Source: Rotaria macrura
Taxonomy: Eukaryota > Rotifera > Eurotatoria > Philodinida > Philodinidae
Reading direction: 5' to 3'
Assembly (NCBI GenBank): GCA_900239685.1
Contig: OENT01000337.1
Span: 62,001-126,000 of the forward strand
Length of the DNA stretch: 64,000 nucleotides
The position numbers and the translations under genes are program-made. Below the pieces are notes generated by a model, which searched no databases, was not told the DNA's origin, and saw only the letters and a program-made list of their open reading frames with translations. Below, piece by piece: positions 11,167-22,808 of this stretch (positions are counted from its first letter, which is position 1; each line of letters opens with the position of its first letter).

Positions 11167-13383
11167 TTTGATTAATTTCAGTAAAAGAAAAGATCGGATA
11201 ATCTAAAATGGTACTCGATTAGTGTCCACTGTGTTACTAAGTATTTATTTCTTGTTGTAACTTTCATTTTTCATTCTGTTATCAACGAACCACAAATTGA
11301 TCAATTACAAACATTGATGGTTACCGATAGATGTCGTTAAAAATAAAGCAATCCAATTTTTTCTGCTTCCTGTACTTATTATGTTGAGATGATTTCAGAT
11401 CAGACATGAAAATACTTTGAGTATAGTCGATCGGTTTTATTTATTAAGATAATATTGGATACCGGGCATACCAATATTGCCCAATCTCTTCACATTTAAT
11501 CGATTATTTATTTATTTAATTATTCAATGTCCTGACATTTCAGTATTCGCAGCTTTTGTTTGATTTAATCCGATTTGGAAGAAATTACAAGATACATAAT
11601 GTTATTCAACTGCAGAGAAGTTAGTCAAATAATTTGGCTCAGCAATTGTATTCTTGTAGACGGGCAAGAATACTTGTCCACTGCAATTAACCCGTCCACA
11701 GTTGTTATCATGTGACAAAAGTCATGTTTGAAAAATTTGTCGTATATTTTTTACATTCTTTACAACAATATCTCATGAGTCTACTATGTTTAAATAATGT
11801 CTTTATGAATAAAACACTATGCTCATTGCTGCTAGAAATATTTTTTGGACAAGTTCAGGCCGTTCTTGATGGTACTTATAAGATATCATTGTGAAACGAT
11901 CAATTCCTTGTGCAATACGTAAAAAAAAGAAGGTCCTTTAGAAAATTTCCACAGTGACAATCAACATAATATTGCAAGTTATTTTGTGTTGTTTGGTATA
12001 TTTATGGTCTACGACAAAGATCTGAAAGTAAATATGATGAAACAATAAAAACTTACAAAAGAGCGAAATAAATTATAGAGGATTTAGAAGATATCTGCTT
12101 AAATCTATTTGAATTAGATAGGTTAGCAATTCCCCTTGATTTATCATAAATACCAAACGAATTGCATGATTTTGAGTGTTATGAAGAAAGCAATGAAAAG
12201 AATGTTTAAATTCAATAATAACTATAAAATATATATTTAGGATTACAAGTCTTCATTCATTCAAATTAAGATTGAATCAATAACAATTATGGATTGATTA
12301 TACAATATTATATAATTTTCTAGATAATTATAGTATGATACCAAATGTAATTGAAGAATTCTATAAAACTGAACAAGATTATCCATTACTAACAGCAGAT
12401 AAATCGTATTTAATTGAACATTCTGAATTTCTTATTATATCAAAATCTTGTTTTACATGAAAGTGAACTCTATTAAGATGCTGCACACTCCATATAAAAA
12501 CATGAAAACGATATTTATCATAAATTACATTGTCTAAAACAAAATATGATCTATTTATCTGTTTGGTTTTGAATAATCGTTTACAATTTTTAAACGGTTG
12601 TAATAATTTTCATTAAGCATATTAATGTTAATTAAAGAAACATTTGATAAAATTATTAAAAAGATTTGATATCTGTACATGTACTCTGACTACAAATCAA
12701 GCTAGGTTTTAAAATTTGTCAATACTCATCGACTATTATCGAGATTCTATGCATAAGATGATCGAAAATATAGTTATTTTTTTAGAAAATTCTGATATCT
12801 TGATTGTTTTCAAAATATTCTTTACATATTGGAATCTTTTAGACTTTAATAAAACCAAAACTTCTAAAAGGCCTTAAAATCGATTCATGGGTTATGTTCG
12901 TAAAGTATTGGTTTATTACTGCAGCGCAATATATAAAATATTTTTTTCAATTGTTATTCAAAATTATATTTTCAATTCGTATTATGGTTATAGTTCACCT
13001 TTGAAAATGACTCATATTATTTTCTAGAGGATATCATGATCTCTATTTGAATATGTAACATTTCCTAAAGAAGTTTAGATTAGCTTTCTATTTCATTCAA
13101 AGTCAAAACAAGTATTTTTTCTTTGCGTTAAGTGATGGGAAAAACACTTTAACAGGATTAAATTATAAATTACCATAAAGTTGTTTTTATCAAGAATTAG
13201 ATGATTTTAGTAGTATGTTTTTAAGTGTCTACTTATTCATAATAAACTTCATAATTCATTAGTAGTCATGATCTGAAACACGGTCATATTTACATTTTTT
13301 GTATTTTATAGAAACATTTTCAAGAGCCATTGAATCCTATTTACAAAAAGAATATTAAAATGATGTACCTTAACTCCTTCCAT
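11167..13383. other. Intergenic with small decayed coding fragments
   Basis: No intact gene. A perfect 9-bp hairpin stem with an 8-nt loop is at 11648-11673. About 12318-12455, plus frame, reads as coding-like protein (IEEFYKTEQDYPLLTADKSY) and then breaks; another short piece is near 12627-12660. I cannot identify the source. Confidence 0.4.
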
Positions 13384-14144
13384 CTGTTAAGTACCCCCTC
13401 CCTAAGAAAAAGTCAATTTTAGGGAAAAATCCGAAATTGAGATAAATGCACCATAAGATAGTCCGTTCTTCGCTCTTCCAGGATTACTATAGGTTTTTAC
13501 CCCAAACCTCGATTTTATCAGAAACTTTGAGGATTTCTGGAAGCCCTCCTAAAAAAAACTTAATTTTCGTGAAAAATTCTCAAATATCTAAAAACGTTTT
13601 CGAAAAACTCTTTTTCGTTTTTTCTCAGTTTGCACTTTCAATAAAGCGCATCCCAAATTTCTCAGTCCAAGTCCATACGATGTGTTAAATTTTTTTTTAC
13701 TTGAAAGAGCATGTCAAGATGCAGGGCACTCCAGAGCGCTCTTTTTCAAAAACCGTCATTTATGACTAAATAACAAGGTATCTCTATTCAACCCATCCCC
13801 CGTTTTTTTCGGATATTTTGAAGTCATTGAAATTGTGATTCCTGTTTTCCGCTAAAAGAGTATGAATTAAAAAAAAGGACTGTGCAGTGCCCTCCATGTG
13901 CACATGCTCTTTCTAACAAAAAAAATTCAAGATACATCATGAACCTGGACCAAGAAATTTGGGTTGCCAAATTCGCTATTTTTGACCCTTTTCAGGTCCG
14001 TATCTCAGCCGAAAATCATGATAGAAGGTTTAAAATTTTACCATAGCCTTTCCATACCAAGCCTAGCATATCCTGTAAGTTTTATGCAATTCGAAAGTTC
14101 CTGGGCCAAGATTGATTTTTGAGGAGAGGGGGACTCAAGCTGTT
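13384..14144. mobile_element. Imperfect inverted-repeat (foldback-like) element, about 750 bp
   Basis: The ends are imperfect inverted repeats: GTACCCCCTCCCTAAG at 13391 against the complement of the sequence ending near 14137 (GTCCCCCTCTCC). The best internal pairing is 13652-13735 with 13881-13963: CCCAAATTTCT, GTCCA, GAAAGAGCATGT and AGGGCACT recur inverted in the same order. CTGTT occurs on both sides (13384-13388 and 14140-14144), a possible 5-bp target duplication. The block is more GC-rich than its surroundings and has no long conserved reading frame. Non-autonomous DNA transposon or foldback element is my inference. Confidence 0.55.
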
Positions 14145-14567
14145 TTATATAACACGTGATTAAATCAGTTTAATTTATTCTGTTCTTTGAATAGAAATTA
14201 TCCGTTTTGTTCAAGTTAAAATAATTGATTTACTACTATGTACTCGTGTAAGTAACATAGCATAATATGAAACCCATAAGGTATAGACTAGTATGATCTA
14301 AATAATTTATTACAATCATTTAGAAATCTAGATTCTTTAGATAATCAAATTTTTACGGGAAGAAATCGAAACAACAACTCTTCGATGGCTACAGTTTTAT
14401 CTTGCTCATTATTTAGATTATTTGAATAACATCAGTAAAGCATGATATATATATTAATCAAACTATATGTCATACACACGCACTTGTAAAACTTCACATG
14501 CCTAAAGTAAAAGTATTTAAAATTTATTTAATGTCTTTTTTTCTTTGATACCATATTAGCTCTGTCA

Positions 14568-16000
14568 TTAGCATGCAGGTGTTTATCAAACAGCTGCTTC
14601 ATGGATGAATGAAGCTCAATCATTCTCTAGAACATGATAGATTTGGAACTTGCAAATGTACAAAATATTTAATACATACATATCAAATGAATAAACTACA
14701 ATTAACGTCGCTGAACAATTGAGTGACAAAAACGATACTTCTTATTCGTACAAAGAAAAATCTAAAAACTATCTCGAATTTCATAGAGTATTGGATCCAA
14801 GTTTTACCGATCAACATCTAGAAGGGCTTCATTTTTTAAAATATACTTTTTATTTATTCAGTGATGTTCAAATATGTATGAAAATATGAAATCAAACGAT
14901 TATGATTCAATAGAATATTCAATTTTAGAAAAATATTTTCATGTATTGTAATCGTCTTTGATGAAAAGTAAATATTTTATACATACATGCAACGTCAACT
15001 TTCATAGTTTGCAACACCATCACTCATCTATCTCAACAGAGTTGCTACCTTTAAATTCTTCTTCGAGGAAAAATACAGGCGTTGTAAAGTTCTACGTTGC
15101 TTTTAGTTTTTGTAAAATTAAAATACATTCACGGGTAAAAGCAGAGTTATGAATATTGTATATTTGTATCAAGTTATCATTGATCAACTTCTGATCTATT
15201 TACAAAAAACAACATTTTTTGGAAATCTTCATAGTGAAAAATTTTCTTAATAAAATGCTTACATGACATCTGTGCATCGTTATTATCATCAAAAACAATT
15301 CATGATGGATTTCTTTATATTCCAACAATTATTAATAAAACATTAACAGCCATGATGCGTCAGAAAAAGTCTATTACTCGAATTACATGAACTAGCTGAA
15401 AAATTAGATCGTGCAAAGAAATCGATTTATATGAATATTCAATATGAAAACATTTTTAATGTCATGGATACAACATAATCACGAGTTATTTCATTTACAT
15501 TTGAACAATTAAAACAAATATATGAGTCCATAACAATTCAACCAAATACTATTCTTATAGCTACTCTTAAATAAAACAATATTCTATGAATTATTCAATT
15601 GAAAATCGACTTGAAAGCGAGAAATTAAAGTTAAGAATATGGATCTAATCGTTTTACTGATCGATTAAGATACTCGCATGATGGGCAATCACTGATTGAA
15701 GTACATTGCACACAATGAATCTATATCGTCGAGAAATATGATACATTGTCTCTGATTGGATTCATTAAAATGAGTAAAATATGTTCGTATTGAGTTAAAA
15801 AATTTCAATTCATCATTATGCAAATCGAATAAATTTGCATGAAGAGCGGTTGGTTCAGATATGGTTACATCTCAAGTGTAAAAACGCCTGAAGAAATCGG
15901 TGCACGTATTTGGAAATATTAAGATGCGAATATGATGAATATTGCAAATTGATTGAGAAACACAATCAAAATATTATTGCTATCTGTGAAAGACAATGAA
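14568..16000 (+). pseudogene. Decayed protein-coding remnants, unidentified
   Basis: Several short stretches translate to ordinary-looking protein, interrupted by stops and frame changes. Near 14700-14830: DTSYSYKEKSKNYLEFHRVL and PSFTDQHLEGLHF. Near 15300-15370: HDGFLYIPTIINKTLTAMMR. After a frame shift, about 15390-15580: ELAEKLDRAKKSIYMNIQYE, a stop, then SRVISFTFEQLKQIYESITI. Near 15640-15790: RLRYSHDGQSLIEVHC and YDTLSLIGFIKMSK. No splice signals explain the breaks. I do not recognise the family. One original gene, possibly also including the 12.3-12.5 kb piece, is possible but unproven. Confidence 0.4.
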
Positions 16001-16993
16001 AAACACTTTTATCTACCTATTGACATAAAAATATGACTAGGAAAAAATGAGGCAACAAAATAAGAAAAGATCCAGAGAAACTTGGACTCAAATGATATGA
16101 AATCCACGTAGGAAAAAAGAACAGATAATGAATAACAGTGACATGCAATGATATATATGAGAGTATGATAAAAGAAGATTCTTCATATAGAAATAGATGT
16201 GTATATCGAGGGAAGTTCTTACCGTTAGATAAGATGGTAAAGAGATGAGCTCGACATAAAATAAAATAACCGTCTAAATACACATGATTATTTTAGAGTT
16301 GATAGATCAATCTTAACGCTAGAGATGAATATTTCGATATCAATTAAATTGAGTTGTAGAACATTCTAATTTTATCGAATATTACATCGTTCTTGATTGT
16401 TTTAAATAATGGACTCGAGCGAATCAATCGATTTTCAAAGCATTGAGCTGTCAGGATGCATACAGTTTTTTCTTCTTCTCTACTTTCACCTTATGTTATT
16501 TTTCTCGGTCAAAAGAGCCAATTTCGTTTAATAAACATTAACATAATAAAATTATTAAATCTTTAGAATTAAAAAACATGTATGTGCAAGTATAAGGATT
16601 ACTTATAGTCGTAGCAGTTGAAATCTTCCGAAACATTATAGTGATCGTATTTTCAAAGATTGTTTTAGATATGATTATATCAACGAGTGCGTTCTGTAAG
16701 ATATACTGTTTGTTCAAAAAATCTTTCTAGATTTTTTTTCATGCAGGATATTAAAAAAAATTATGACCACACCCAATTCTCACTATGTTACTGAAATATT
16801 CGATTTACAGTATTCCCCGATTGTAGCTATTGAATAATAACTCAAACTTTCATAAGGCTATGAAACATATGAATTGAACTACTTTACAAAGAATCTAAGC
16901 CTGTTTATTCGTTGTGATTTAATTTTATTAATAATATTAACAAAAAGGAACAGGAGTATTTCTACTTTGAGTTATGTTTTAGATTTTACAGCG

Positions 16994-18397
16994 ATGGGAA
17001 CGGAATCAAGCATTGCGAAGATATTAATGATGATAGGCCAATGGATATTTGTATGCATCTATGGTACATTTGGCACTATCCTTACGTGTCTTCTCTTTCT
17101 TAAAATCGGTCCGAGAAGGTTCTTCACCCGAGTTCAACGACCAGTACCACCAGTACAAGCAACTGATTCCGTTTATGGAAAGCATGCAATGCTTAAACTA
17201 AAAGTTAGTTGAGTTTTTATAGTATTCTTAATAGTTAAGGCGTCTTGGAAAATATTCTAGTCGTCCGATGTAACCCTTCATTATGTTTCAAGCGGTTCAT
17301 CGGATCAACCATTAATGTTGTTTCTTCATGGATTTCCTGAATGTTGGTATACATGGAGACATCAAATGAAATATTTTTCAAAAAAATACCGGTACAAATA
17401 TTTAATTATCAATATAAAAACAGTTATGACCCATATTTTTAAAGAGTAGTGGCTATTGATCAACGTGGATATGGTCTCAGTTCAAAGCCGCCTAATAGGG
17501 TCGATTACAATGTTGAATTGCTAGCTCGCGATGTTGCAGATGTAGTTGAACAACTAGGTAACTTTGAAAATTGAGTATTTTTATTACTAATATTTGTTCT
17601 TTTCTATGTTTAGGTTATAAATCATGTGTTTTAGTCGGTCATGATTGGGGTGCAGTAGTTGCCTGGACTTCTGCAATGCTGTATGTAAAAATTAAATTTT
17701 CTTTCTTTGTTCATCTTATATTATTTGTTAGTTACCCTAATTTAATTAACAAACTGATTATAATGAATGTTCCACATCCAGCAGCATATCGTAGCACTAT
17801 GTCATTGAAGCAACTTCGTCGATCATGGTTTTCACGTTTCAAAATATGTTTTGCTTTAATATATATATATTATTCTTTGCTTCGTCTAGGTATATCTTCT
17901 TTTATCAAATACCATGGATCCCTCAATTGCTATTCGCATCTGATGATTTTGAAATTTTCAATAACATATTTCTTAAAAGACCTATGGGTCTGATCAACAA
18001 TCATAACATGACAGCGAATGATATTGAAGTTTTTAAGTATACGTTTTCTCAACCAGGTAATTACATGTTGTGGATTCTCTTCGTTTTTTTTTGATAATTA
18101 TATTTATATATAGGATCACCAAAGGCAGCCATAAATTATTATCGCGCTTTATTTAGAAATCAGAGAGATGATTTGATGGTACGTGTTCATGTGCCAGTAT
18201 TAATAATATGGGGTTGTCAAGATGGAGCACTAGGCGAAGAACTTGCTGATGCTAGCAGAAATTATTGTTCTGATGTTCGACTAGAAAAAATTCCAAATGC
18301 ATCACATTGGGTACAACAGGATGTACCAGATGAAGTTAATAAATACATGGAAAATTTTCTCAATGAAAATTCGACTCTCAAACGTACAACCAATTGA
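16994..18397 (+). CDS. Epoxide-hydrolase-like alpha/beta hydrolase (EPHX3/EPHX4 type)
   Basis: A membrane-anchored alpha/beta hydrolase whose best match is the EPHX3/EPHX4 group, which opens lipid epoxides to diols. Seven exons: 16994-17203, 17261-17391, 17445-17557, 17614-17680, 17732-17827, 17890-18056 and 18114-18397. An N-terminal hydrophobic segment ([20 protein letters not shown]) precedes the fold. The oxyanion motif HGFPE, the nucleophile-elbow aspartate in [13 protein letters not shown], the acid in [12 protein letters not shown] and the base histidine in [13 protein letters not shown] are all present, so an active enzyme is expected. The ATG at 16994 is the first in frame; extending upstream to 16874 would need TTG. 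It stands alone between two gene-poor stretches. Confidence 0.9.
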
Positions 18398-21294
18398 TAA
18401 AGAAAATTCCGTTTTCTTCTAATTAGTGAACAATAATTTTCGACTTCTAATAGAACTAGATATTTCAGCAGAAAATATTATTCGAGATATTCAAAAAAAA
18501 AGATATTTATATCCATAGGTAGAAGCACAAGAAAATTTTTGAATGGTGTCATCTATTGTTTATCAAAATTTTTCTGTTTGGGAATTTGCTTTTTTTAATT
18601 ACTGCTTGTCTTTTAAAGGATAATTTTCTTCAATAAATCATTAGTTAACTAAATAGCCTTACGTCAATCAAGTCAAAATCAAAGATTTCTTCTACGATCC
18701 TACGATCTACAACTTATTGTTGCAGTTTTATCTTATATTTATTACATTTCTATTTCAGTTGTATTCCGATAGCAGAGTATATGACATTTGGAATAAACTG
18801 ATTCAGCGTTGATTCTAAAAAGAACAGGATATTTCAAATCCTTGAATCTCTTCTATTATGCGTTTCATCAAAATCTCTATTCTTGACTTTTTAATAACCC
18901 GACGAAGTCTTCGAATCATGGTGCATGTATGGATTACGGCTACGAACAATGATTAACTCAGTAAACTATTCATAAACTGAAAATTCTCCATCTAGAAAAT
19001 ATCTAACTCTTGTGGTCTAATTCTAATAGACTGTTAGAAACTTTCGTTCGATGACTCTTCGTTTCAGTTCGTGTTTGCGTCACATAAATAATAGAAAACA
19101 TTTAAATAACTTTAGACAGATTTCGAAATTATTTTATGATTTCAAATAAGAAAGTATGGAATTTTTAAAACTAGCAGATCAAAGGCTTTGTAAGAAACTT
19201 TCACGTATATTTTAACATGAGTTTGCATATACCATGAAAGCTTATACCAAGATCTGTAGCAATAACATATCGCAATAGTTGAATGAACTTCGGAGCACAT
19301 ATCTTCATTGAAATTTTTAAAATTAATTTTCTCTCAAATGAACGACTTAGGTACAGATTACTTTTTAAAGTATTCAAGTTGTAATGGCTATGCCAAGAAT
19401 TTCAATCGATTTCGAGTCTTACACATATGGCATGATTATAATTCAATCTCAAAAATATGATGCTCAGAACAAATGAATCAAGTAGAAATCGATCGAATTA
19501 TAATGAACGAATGATAATTAGGCTAGATAAAATGATCTAAAATTCGTACAATATTCGAAATCCAAGATGAAATAACATTCATTGAAGTCGAAACTTTGTT
19601 GACAAAGTAAAACAAAACGTTTTATAAGGTCTGACACAGTATGTGTTATACAATAGGCGCTTGCGACTCATTTACATCCATAGAAGGTGACCATTTTGTA
19701 AGTTGTCAGTTGGCAACTTCTCGGATTAGTAGTCAATAGACTATATATTTGTTATGGTAGCTGCATAAATTTCAGATGACTTATTTTATTCATCGATATA
19801 TCTCTGTTAAATATGATTTAACATTTGCCGAACGATGTCAGTAAACAAGAGAACTCTATTTCCATACTATAATGTAAATAAAAGTTTACGTCTAAAACAA
19901 AACATGTATATAAAAAACGTTAAAAATCACCCAATCACATGAGAAGAAAATAATAAATGTAATCAATCATTCATGAGAGAACTAAATTCTGACATGTAGG
20001 ACATGAACAATATAGACGTATAAGAGCTTTTTCTGAATTGTTTGCTTAAAGTTTTGTTGTAAATTAACTTTTTCCATGATAGGCATCTTATGATCCATAT
20101 TTGTCTCTTTTTCTTTGTTTTTCAAAAGATGTCTTGTATCGGTTATAGAATAACATGGAATCGAACTACGTAGTTAGTAAAGCCACCAATATATATACTG
20201 ATAGAATTCAACTATTTCATACATGCTGATTGAAATAATGATAGGGTGTGGAGACGTAGAAATATTTTATTTTCGCAACATTAATAAGAAAATTGTTATT
20301 TTATAAAACTTTTACACACATAAACTCCTATTGTAATTCTTTGAGTTAGTTTTTGTCTAGAATTCATGAAAACTGAATTTCTGTCCACATCGAGTTGGTT
20401 CTAAATCAATAATTATTTCATTATTTTATTTTTCATTCGATCGTATCATAGGAAGAAAAATATATTTCTTATTTGACACAAGTCAATAGTTATATTTCGA
20501 AAAAGAGATTTACAGGAAGTTGTGTATCATCTATTCCCTCGTGAAACTGGACTATAGGATCGATCAAATAATTCTATATAAGATTCATAGCCTTGAAAAA
20601 TAGTGTACATCTTTCACAAGGTAAAGTATTCTTGTTTTAAGAATTTCGAATACTAAATTGAATGCAGGCATCATTCATTTCAATTGTATGAAAACACACG
20701 ATTTAATATGATTCAGCAGATGAATAGAAAATGTTTTACATCGAGTAGGCATGGAAGCAATGCAAGAAAAACTATTATTCTGATGAATAATATCAAAACT
20801 ATATATGCAATTGGTTATCCATGCCATTAATATAGAATAAATATGGATGATAACGTATAATTGTAATATAATGATCGTATGCTGAAAAACGAAATGGCAT
20901 TTTCTAACATCTATATCTGAAGGTAAATATGAAAAGCTAGTATTTTTCTTCCATTTTCTTGCTTTCCTGCCTTATGCCTCTAAAATACTTAAGTAGAATG
21001 ATTCATACTTCTTCTGCATAAATCAATTTTTTTTCTATGAATGCAAAAGAATAAAAATTGTTATTTAAACGTAATAGTAGACTGAATTTACAAATCCTAG
21101 ATGAATGATGACAAGAAGCAAATGTTCTGTTTTGCATCGAACAAAAACTATGAGCAAGAAAAAGACAAGCTTGTTTTGTTTCTCTTCTGATTCATAAACC
21201 TTGCTGTGAAGGTTATACGAATACAAATATATACCGGCTGTCAAATGTTATTTTCTTTTTTAGAAGTACTAACTTCTAAATACCGATTCTTATT
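18398..21294. other. 2.9-kb gene-free interval
   Basis: AT-rich throughout, with no recognisable exon, RNA gene or transposon end on either strand. Near its right edge a strong pyrimidine-AG (AG at 21262-21263) precedes the next gene by about 31 bases and may be a 5'-leader or trans-splice acceptor. Confidence 0.45.
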
Positions 21295-22343
21295 ATGGTG
21301 TTCGGAAAAGAACATGCAGCTGAATACATGGCGAAAACACCGATTGCGTTTATCGGTACCATAAGTCAAGTTACTCCGGGTGTATCTACACGGTCGATGC
21401 CACCAATAAATCATTATAAATTGAAAATAGACAATATTCTCACTTTGCGCGGTTCTATCTCATCAACAGAATTCAATTATCAACAACGTGGTTCAGGTTT
21501 TCATCTTCAACAGATTATTCAGAATCCTCTTGGTTCAGAAACATTCTCACATCAAAGTCAGCAACAACAAATAAAAGAGCCAACAGTTGGTTTGACGTGT
21601 TTAGCATGTTGCAGTGATGAACATCATATCAATACATTAGTTGAAGTGGATGATAATACGGTTGAACAATTAATTCAATCGTCGAAAATTCCACTAGGTT
21701 GGAGCAAACAATCGACTGGACTCTACGAAAGTCCTTGGCAATATTCTCATGCTAAAGATATAAAATGGCATGACAATACACGTTTCGCTAGTCATGTGAA
21801 ATGCGCCAAAAGTGGTCGACCGTTGCTCATCACAAACGATGATATTTCACTTGCATGTGAACCCGTTAAAGCAGCTCATACGAAAGAATATCAAAATCCA
21901 GATGGTGATGGTAAGCATATTAAATATTGACTATTCTCGTTAGTCACACTATTTATGTTGTTGTAGGTGTTTTCAAACTAACGGTAACAAATAATAGCAA
22001 TCGACCTGTTGAAATTCCTGCATTATTACGTGATGCTCATTCGAAAAAAATTCTTTGGGAAGAAAGTGTCTTTGTTATTACCGATGCTGGCAATCATTTC
22101 TTTCCAGGTCACGGTCAAGCACGTGATGTCGAATTCACTACACTTGAACCACACCAAAGTATATCAACGAAACTTGATACGTTGACTTTGCATGGTTTAT
22201 CATGGCCTCAAGGTGGTTGGCGTTTACAATTGAGATTTTGCTTAGGTGATAAAGCTACCGAAGGAAATTATTATTATTTTACCAATCATCATGAATCAAT
22301 ACGTAAAAATGCAGAAAAGAAAAACACTGCTATTATCGACTAA
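21295..22343 (+). CDS. Unidentified two-exon protein with a C-terminal beta-rich domain
   Basis: Two exons, 21295-21910 and 21967-22343, joined in phase (GAT G|GT GTT) to give about 331 residues. I do not recognise the family. The first part (to about residue 200) has several Cys and His residues, including LTCLACCSDEHH and VKCAKSGRPLL, and a Gln-rich patch (SQQQQ). The second part (FKLTVTNNSNRPVEIPALLR, then EFTTLEPHQSISTKLDTLTL) looks like an immunoglobulin-like or similar beta-sandwich domain. No signal peptide or membrane segment is visible, so it is probably intracellular. Codon use resembles its neighbours and the intron is 56 bp, so it behaves as a resident gene. Acquisition by transfer cannot be judged from sequence alone. 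Confidence 0.85.
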
Positions 22344-22808
22344 TAGAAACAACGGAATCACTATCGAGAAATTCATGTTTTTTTGTAAATACTGTTTTTT
22401 GTATAATATTATATTCGGTTTTCATTTAAATATGGGCACTAAATAGAGAATGAATTGTATAGAAAGAATGATTTCGTTTCTTCTTATTGCAATAAAATCA
22501 TACCACTTAAATCAATGTTAAGTACATCAAAGTCTGATCGATTCATATTGTAATTTGTCAAGTCTTATTACTAGAAAAAAAATTATTTTATTTATGAAAG
22601 ATTAGTCATTTTTATTTATTGATAAGAAATATTAATCAAACAGAGAACACAAAGATTATAATTATAATAATAGCAATATTAATAGCTGAGCTACCGAAAC
22701 ATGTTTCTTTTTCCATCGAACATTTTACACGTACTGTTAGCATGCATTTTTGAATCATGATAAAAGAAAAGATATTAATGACTAGAGAATAATGTACATT
22801 TAATTATT
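22344..22808. other. Convergent intergenic spacer
   Basis: The 3' regions of two converging genes. TGCAATAAAATCAT near 22488 is a plausible poly(A) signal for the plus-strand gene. Nothing else seen. Confidence 0.5.

Noticed and set aside
16017..16283. Hydrophobic 88-residue minus frame
   Set aside because: No splice partners, no recognisable motif, in a region of decayed sequence; most likely chance in AT-rich DNA.
16874..16993. Upstream extension of the hydrolase gene by 40 residues
   Set aside because: It begins with TTG; the first in-frame ATG is 16994 and gives a sensible membrane-anchored N-terminus.
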